From an uncultured Butyricicoccus sp. (GTDB lineage Bacteria > Bacillota > Clostridia > Oscillospirales > Butyricicoccaceae): a stretch of DNA of 15,137 bases. The stretch covers positions 1 through 15,137 of the forward strand of contig CAJUDU010000038.1 of assembly GCA_910584935.1 (NCBI GenBank), read 5' to 3'. Below the pieces are notes generated by a model, which was not told where the DNA came from, made no database searches, and saw only the letters and a list, made by a program, of their open reading frames with translations. How positions within the stretch are numbered: the stretch's first letter is position 1; each line of letters opens with the position of its first letter. Shown here piece after piece: positions 11,204 to 15,137 of the stretch. Both the position numbers and the translations under genes were made by a program.

Positions 11204-13804
11204 TTAACGGTCTAAAATCACACGTTCACGGGTTGACATAGACACTTCAATATTTTTGGTATAGGTTTTATAGTTGGGGGCGGAAACGGTCAGGGTATGC
11301 GGCCCACGTTCCACTGTAAAGACAACCGTACCATCTTCTTTGGTGGTCAGGGTCTGGTCATCCAGCGTGACATTGGCGCCGCTGACATTCGCGCCCATTT
11401 TATTGCTGACGGTAATCGTTACCGATTCCTGAATCGCAACTTTAAAATTAACATCCTGGCTTTCGGTCTGCACACGGAATGTTTGAGATGATTCTTCAAA
11501 CTGTTCGCCTTTGATGCGGGCAATATAGCTGCCTGGTTTCGCATAGAATACGGCTAAGCCGCTGGAATCGGTAGCTTGTTCCTGCAACTGTTTTTCTTCC
11601 TCATCGGCTTTGCCGCTGTCGGGGCGGATTGTTACAGTTGCCCCTGGCACCGGCTGATTATCCGCGCCGGTGACAAAGACACGCACCTGCTGAGAAGTGG
11701 TGAATTTCACGCGCAATACAGGGTTGACACCCGAGGACATGGAGAACCGCAAATCAACATACTGCACATCCTTGGCAAGTGACGCCAATGCACCAGCGTT
11801 TAACCGCACATTGCCTGCCGAGGTGACAACATACTGCCAGTTTTCCTCCAGCACCTTATCGCCGCCAACCACGATAATATTCCGCAGTTTGGCACTGTCT
11901 ACAGCGGTAAGCCCGACTTCCACATCGCCATAAGTGGTGCTGGCTTCATTGGTATCAAACTCAAGCTCGGTGGTGCTTAATGTGTTAATTGGGCGGGTAT
12001 CCACCACTTTTAATGGCACTGCCAAGTTATTGCCAGCACTCATGTTAAAGGACAGCGTATAATTACCGACGCCGCGGGTTTCCAAATATTCCTTTTTCAG
12101 TGTAACCGAATTGGTGTTGGGATAATAAATGTAATCATCGCCGCGGGTCAGGATTACGCTGCCAACGCGGATATTGGAAAGTTGTACTTTTTCAGGGGTA
12201 TCAAGTTCAAAATTGATTTCTGTATTTTGCGCGGAAAGCTCATATTTATCAAAAGTCGCTTCGACAGGTGTAATTTTACTGCGTGATGTATCAATAATAG
12301 AAAGGCTTAGCCGTGCGGTGGAATCATCACTGAAACGCAGTTCCAGAATATAATCACCTTCTTTGGTGATGGTGCTGAGGAAGGTGCGGTATAACCGGAA
12401 CCCATCATCGGTTGTGCGGTAATCCGTGCCGTTGGTCAAGGTTTTGTTTTCAAATACAATAGCGTCAAGTGTGTTAGGGTCGGCTTCCAGCACGAAATCA
12501 TAGGCGTTTGCCGAACCACCAATGCCTTTGTCATATTCCAGGCTGCCTGGGGAAATGGCAACCGAAGTATTGGTGCGCACCAATTTGCCGTCAATGGTCA
12601 CAGCCATACCGCTTGCCAGGTTGTACGCTTTGGGGGCAAAGCCAAGCACTGCGCCATTTGCGGTGATATTTGCCATGCCGATGGTACCATAGCCATTGAC
12701 TGTACCGCCTTTACCCATATTCAATGTATTGATATTGCCAGAGTTAGCAAGGGTTACAGTGGAATTGCTCTCCATGTCCAAATCCCAGATATCACACGCA
12801 AGGGTTAAGGTTGTGGATTCATTGCCTTCTAAGACCACATCGCTGAAACCGCCTGCGGATGCGTCCAGTGCGGTTTCGGTAAGGGAAGCATTGGACTGGA
12901 CTTTCATTTCAGCGACATTGGTATTGCCTGTGGCAGTGACTTCCACCAAACGGTTCATGGAGGAAGCAACAATTACTTCTGGGGCTTCCACATCTTCCAG
13001 CGTGACATTGCCGCCGGAAATGACCAGCGTACCGCCAATGGACACATTGGAAAGGACAACACGTTCGGAACCAAGCCCTTCTGTAATGTATAAATCGCCG
13101 CCGATTTCAGCATTTGACAAAATACAGCCTTCGGAAATCGTGGCATTTTCAACGTCATCCCGTAAATCCAAGCTGGTATAACTGCCGTTTGCCTCGCTTA
13201 ATGAAGTGCCTAGGTACGCATATAAAATACGGGCAATTTCTGCGCGGGTAATGGTATCCTGCGGACCAAAGCTGCCATCCGGGCGGCCGACCAGATAACC
13301 TTTTTGCACCGCATCATAAATATAGCCAGCGCTCCAGGTGCCGATTTCATTTTTATCGGTAAAGGATAATTGTGATGGCGTGACAGCATTGCCTGTTGTT
13401 GTTTTATAAAGTCTGCCGATAATGGTTGCCGCCTGTTCACGGGTGACAAAACCATCGGGCATCATCATATTGTTGCCAATGCCTGCGATATAACCATATT
13501 TGGTTGCAATGCGGACGGTTTCATAATACCAGCTTGATGGGGTGACATCTTCATAAGAAATATCGGTTGTTTCTGTAAAATGAAAAGCACGGTTAATATA
13601 CCGCATAAATTCCGCACGGGTGACTTCATCGGTTGGGGAATATTTCCCTGTTGTTGCATTTGGGTTAATAATGCCTTCCTGGTTCAGATAAGTAATATAT
13701 TTTTCTGCCCAATGGCCAGAAATATCATTTGCAGCTAATGCGCTTGGCACTGCGCACAGCATAAGGGCTGCGGAAAGCAAGGCAGCCAGCAATCGCTTTT
13801 TCAA
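11204..13804 (-). CDS. Secreted SLH-domain surface protein
   Basis: An 866-residue cell-surface protein. It has a signal peptide ending near SALA-A (residues 24/25). Three SLH repeats follow (about 27-74, 84-133 and 147-198, with TRAE, TREQ and TRAE motifs) that typically bind pyruvylated secondary cell-wall polymer. Next is a strand-rich segment (about 211-395) with repeated phrases such as IGGDLYITEGLG and IGGTLVISGGN, probably a beta-solenoid. Three X2-like beta-sandwich domains follow (about 412-506, 511-602 and 607-702), then two carboxypeptidase-regulatory-like domains (about 705-790, with PVPGATVTIRPDSG, and 793-864, with VSGANVTLDD). No catalytic motif is seen, so a structural or adhesive role is likely. 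Start is TTG at 13804, preceded by AGAGGTGA. It is monocistronic, with a promoter at 13867-13895. Confidence 0.94.
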   Translation of the reverse strand: MKKRLLAALLSAALMLCAVPSALAANDISGHWAEKYITYLNQEGIINPNATTGKYSPTDEVTRAEFMRYINRAFHFTETTDISYEDVTPSSWYYETVRIATKYGYIAGIGNNMMMPDGFVTREQAATIIGRLYKTTTGNAVTPSQLSFTDKNEIGTWSAGYIYDAVQKGYLVGRPDGSFGPQDTITRAEIARILYAYLGTSLSEANGSYTSLDLRDDVENATISEGCILSNAEIGGDLYITEGLGSERVVLSNVSIGGTLVISGGNVTLEDVEAPEVIVASSMNRLVEVTATGNTNVAEMKVQSNASLTETALDASAGGFSDVVLEGNESTTLTLACDIWDLDMESNSTVTLANSGNINTLNMGKGGTVNGYGTIGMANITANGAVLGFAPKAYNLASGMAVTIDGKLVRTNTSVAISPGSLEYDKGIGGSANAYDFVLEADPNTLDAIVFENKTLTNGTDYRTTDDGFRLYRTFLSTITKEGDYILELRFSDDSTARLSLSIIDTSRSKITPVEATFDKYELSAQNTEINFELDTPEKVQLSNIRVGSVILTRGDDYIYYPNTNSVTLKKEYLETRGVGNYTLSFNMSAGNNLAVPLKVVDTRPINTLSTTELEFDTNEASTTYGDVEVGLTAVDSAKLRNIIVVGGDKVLEENWQYVVTSAGNVRLNAGALASLAKDVQYVDLRFSMSSGVNPVLRVKFTTSQQVRVFVTGADNQPVPGATVTIRPDSGKADEEEKQLQEQATDSSGLAVFYAKPGSYIARIKGEQFEESSQTFRVQTESQDVNFKVAIQESVTITVSNKMGANVSGANVTLDDQTLTTKEDGTVVFTVERGPHTLTVSAPNYKTYTKNIEVSMSTRERVILDR

Positions 13805-13866
13805 GTTATTTCACCTCTTATAAATTGGGGTTATGGTTTGGGTGCATGAAACCCATACTTTATTGC

Positions 13867-13895
13867 ATTATAACATTTTAAGCAGGGTTTGTACA
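13867..13895 (-). promoter_or_regulatory. SLH gene promoter
   Basis: The minus strand reads TGTACA, 17 bases, TATAAT (-35 at 13890-13895, -10 at 13867-13872). The start site would be near 13860, giving a leader of about 55 bases. Confidence 0.55.
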
Positions 13896-13969
13896 CAGTT
13901 TTTTGTCAGCAAAACTTGCTGCTGGAATGCCAATGATAGGGAAAATGCAACAAAAACCTTCTGTTCCCG

Positions 13970-14746
13970 CTATTGGGTACGGGTATAGTGGACAAACTGC
14001 CGGCCTTTTCTGCTTGTGCCGCCAAGGGCAGTAATCGCGGCTCTGCCTTTGCCGCGCACAGTAATGCGATCCCCAGGGGATAAAGTATGCCCAGGCTTTA
14101 AGCAAGGCTGCTGATTGACAAAAACGAAACCTTTTGCAATCATTGCCTGCACTTCACTGCGCGACAGGGAAAAAATTAAAGCAGCAAGGCTGTCTAACCG
14201 CAGTGAGGCAACGGAACCTTCTTTTTCGATTTCCCGCACCACTGGCAAACGAAGCGCGGATAATGGAAATGGGGAAACGTGGATTGTTTTTCTGCCTGCC
14301 TGGGTAAAGTGCAGTGAAATAAAATCCGCCATTTCCCGCAGGATAAGCAATTCGGCGCCATGTGTACCAACCAAAATATCACCGATGGTATCGCGGGAGA
14401 TTTGCAGCCCCATCAGTCCTCCTAAATAATCCCGATGGGATAATTGGTCTGCTGGTTTCTTTTCCGCACGGAGCAATACGACTGGGCTGTTTTCTTCTGC
14501 CACCGCATCTTCTTCGGATAAATAATCGGGCAGGAATATGGCACAAACCCGTTCCGCATCCGGATAACCACCCCAAAATACATGGCGCTGTTTGGCAATA
14601 CGGGCTGCCTGCTGCACCAAAGCCCGCTCATGCAGGTCTAAAAACCGCGTATGCACCAAATAATCAGCACCCATTTGATCCCATACGCTTGCAAGCAGCA
14701 AACGGTCTTCCGTATTTTGCGCCAAAGCAAGGATTTTTTCTTTCAT
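13970..14746 (-). CDS. ylmH: YlmH-family S4 RNA-binding protein
   Basis: A 258-residue protein of the YlmH family. A mixed alpha/beta N-terminal part is followed by a C-terminal S4 RNA-binding domain (about 181-240) with SLRLDSLAALIFSLSRSEVQ, the strand AKGFVFVNQQPCLKPGHTLS and GDRITVRGKGR. Family members have been reported to act on stalled ribosomes in Gram-positive bacteria, binding the nascent-chain-tRNA complex on the 50S subunit. Conserved central motifs such as HRDYLGGLMGLQISRDTIGD are present, and the length is normal. The ATG lies 13 bases after GGAGG, a long spacing. The gene usually belongs to the cluster with sepF, ylmG and divIVA; none is visible here. The coiled-coil gene lies upstream, separated by a terminator. 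Confidence 0.93.
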   Translation of the reverse strand: MKEKILALAQNTEDRLLLASVWDQMGADYLVHTRFLDLHERALVQQAARIAKQRHVFWGGYPDAERVCAIFLPDYLSEEDAVAEENSPVVLLRAEKKPADQLSHRDYLGGLMGLQISRDTIGDILVGTHGAELLILREMADFISLHFTQAGRKTIHVSPFPLSALRLPVVREIEKEGSVASLRLDSLAALIFSLSRSEVQAMIAKGFVFVNQQPCLKPGHTLSPGDRITVRGKGRAAITALGGTSRKGRQFVHYTRTQ

Positions 14747-14790
14747 GTGATAAAAGATTCCTCCTGTTGGATTTTGATATTGAACAGCAT

Positions 14791-14831
14791 AAAAAAGTAA
14801 TGGCGATACGGATGATTATCGTACCGCCATT
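14791..14831 (-). terminator. Terminator of the coiled-coil gene
   Basis: AATGGCGATACG (14799-14810) and CGTACCGCCATT (14820-14831) form a 12-pair stem with one mismatch or wobble and a 9-base loop, followed on the minus strand by ACTTTTTTA. Confidence 0.82.
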
Positions 14832-14844
14832 TTCCATTTATGTA

Positions 14845-15137
14845 TCAACCTAATTTCATCAACGGCACTTTTATCGTTGCAGCAGCCCTTTCTGCCCAGT
14901 CAATTAAGACATTTGTGCCGCTGCGGACTTCTTCTGCGGCAATTTGTAAACCACTGACATCTTCTTTTAACGCGCTGACATCGGTTTGCAAGGTGCTGAC
15001 CTTTCGCTGAAGCCCATTCATACCAGTTTGCAGAACAGTAACATCCTCTTTGAGCCCACTGACATCAGTTTTCAATACGCTGACATCCTCTTTGAGCCCA
15101 CTGACATCAGTTTTCAATACGCTGACATCCTCTTTGA
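14845..15137 (-). CDS. C-terminal part of a heptad-repeat coiled-coil protein
   Basis: The gene enters from beyond the window's right edge, so only about 97 C-terminal residues are visible. They consist of near-perfect heptads of the form x-G/V/A-L-K/Q-x-D-V (SGLKEDV, SVLKTDV, TVLQTGM, NGLQRKV, STLQTDV, SALKEDV, SGLQIAA). Hydrophobic residues at two heptad positions predict a long parallel coiled coil. A short non-repetitive end follows: EEVRSGTNVLIDWAERAAAT, then IKVPLMKLG. The first two repeats are identical in DNA with a 42-base period. The family is not recognised. It could be a structural or surface fibre, a phage-tail-like protein, or a regulator; nothing visible decides. The TTG at 15117 is an internal Leu codon, not a start. 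Confidence 0.8.
   Translation of the reverse strand, partial: KEDVSVLKTDVSGLKEDVSVLKTDVSGLKEDVTVLQTGMNGLQRKVSTLQTDVSALKEDVSGLQIAAEEVRSGTNVLIDWAERAAATIKVPLMKLG
15041..15137. repeat. Exact 42-bp tandem repeats in the coiled-coil gene
   Basis: 15041-15082 and 15083-15124 are identical, and 15125-15137 continues the same phase into the window edge. Each unit encodes two heptads (14 residues). Identity at silent positions indicates recent duplication, so copy number is likely to vary between strains. Degenerate units continue to about 14935. Confidence 0.92.

Noticed and set aside
15041..15137. CRISPR-like regular repeats
   Set aside because: The 42-bp units are contiguous with no spacers and lie in frame within a coiled-coil coding sequence.

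Overview
The window looks like chromosomal DNA of a low-to-mid-GC Gram-positive anaerobe of the class Clostridia. The evidence is a set of strong GGAGG-type ribosome binding sites, several TTG starts, TTGxxx-N17-TATAAT promoters, a three-repeat SLH surface protein, a clostridial-type heterodimeric ABC exporter, YlmH and a YbjN-family protein. An order such as Oscillospirales is only a guess. No transposase, phage gene, CRISPR array or rRNA gene is visible.

Layout. Positions 1-506 hold one doubtful leftward ORF and, at 412-504, a dense array of DnaA-box-like 9-mers, six of them arranged as a mirror-symmetric palindrome. Next come a leftward ArsC/Spx-family protein (507-842), a structured intergenic stretch, and a rightward small CxxC/CGH zinc-type protein (1308-1517). 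Leftward secG (2056-2292) is followed two bases later by a 75-residue two-helix membrane ORF, and the pair ends at a strong bidirectional terminator (1781-1827). Two copies of an 81-bp repeat plus a 13-bp hairpin lie between the divergent promoters of secG and a rightward three-gene operon. That operon is a MarR repressor (2688-3167) and two ABC half-transporters (3168-5240 and 5241-7061). Their adjoining start and stop codons and complementary ATPase defects mark them as one heterodimeric exporter under MarR control, with a 12-bp palindromic operator at the transcription start.

From 7062 to the end every gene runs leftward, so the list that follows reads right to left in transcription. A coiled-coil heptad-repeat protein enters from outside the window (14845-15137). 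It is followed by the YlmH S4-domain protein (13970-14746), the SLH surface protein (11204-13804), tRNA-Gly(GCC) (10985-11060), a YbjN-family protein (10397-10867), a sensor histidine kinase without a response regulator (8827-10323), a lipoprotein (8032-8682) and the undecaprenyl-pyrophosphate phosphatase UppP (7108-7944). Most of these units are separated by recognisable terminators and promoters. UppP, the SLH protein, the lipoprotein and the kinase give this half a cell-envelope flavour, but only physical proximity links them.

The points most worth a second look are the symmetric DnaA-box array, the kinase whose start codon lies about 20 bases past a terminator, the secG-coupled small membrane ORF, the 81-bp repeats, the paired inverted Shine-Dalgarno-like repeat at 971-1052, and the exact 42-bp tandem repeats in the coiled-coil gene. 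I did not find a convincing new multi-gene system; the novelty candidates are mainly non-coding structures.
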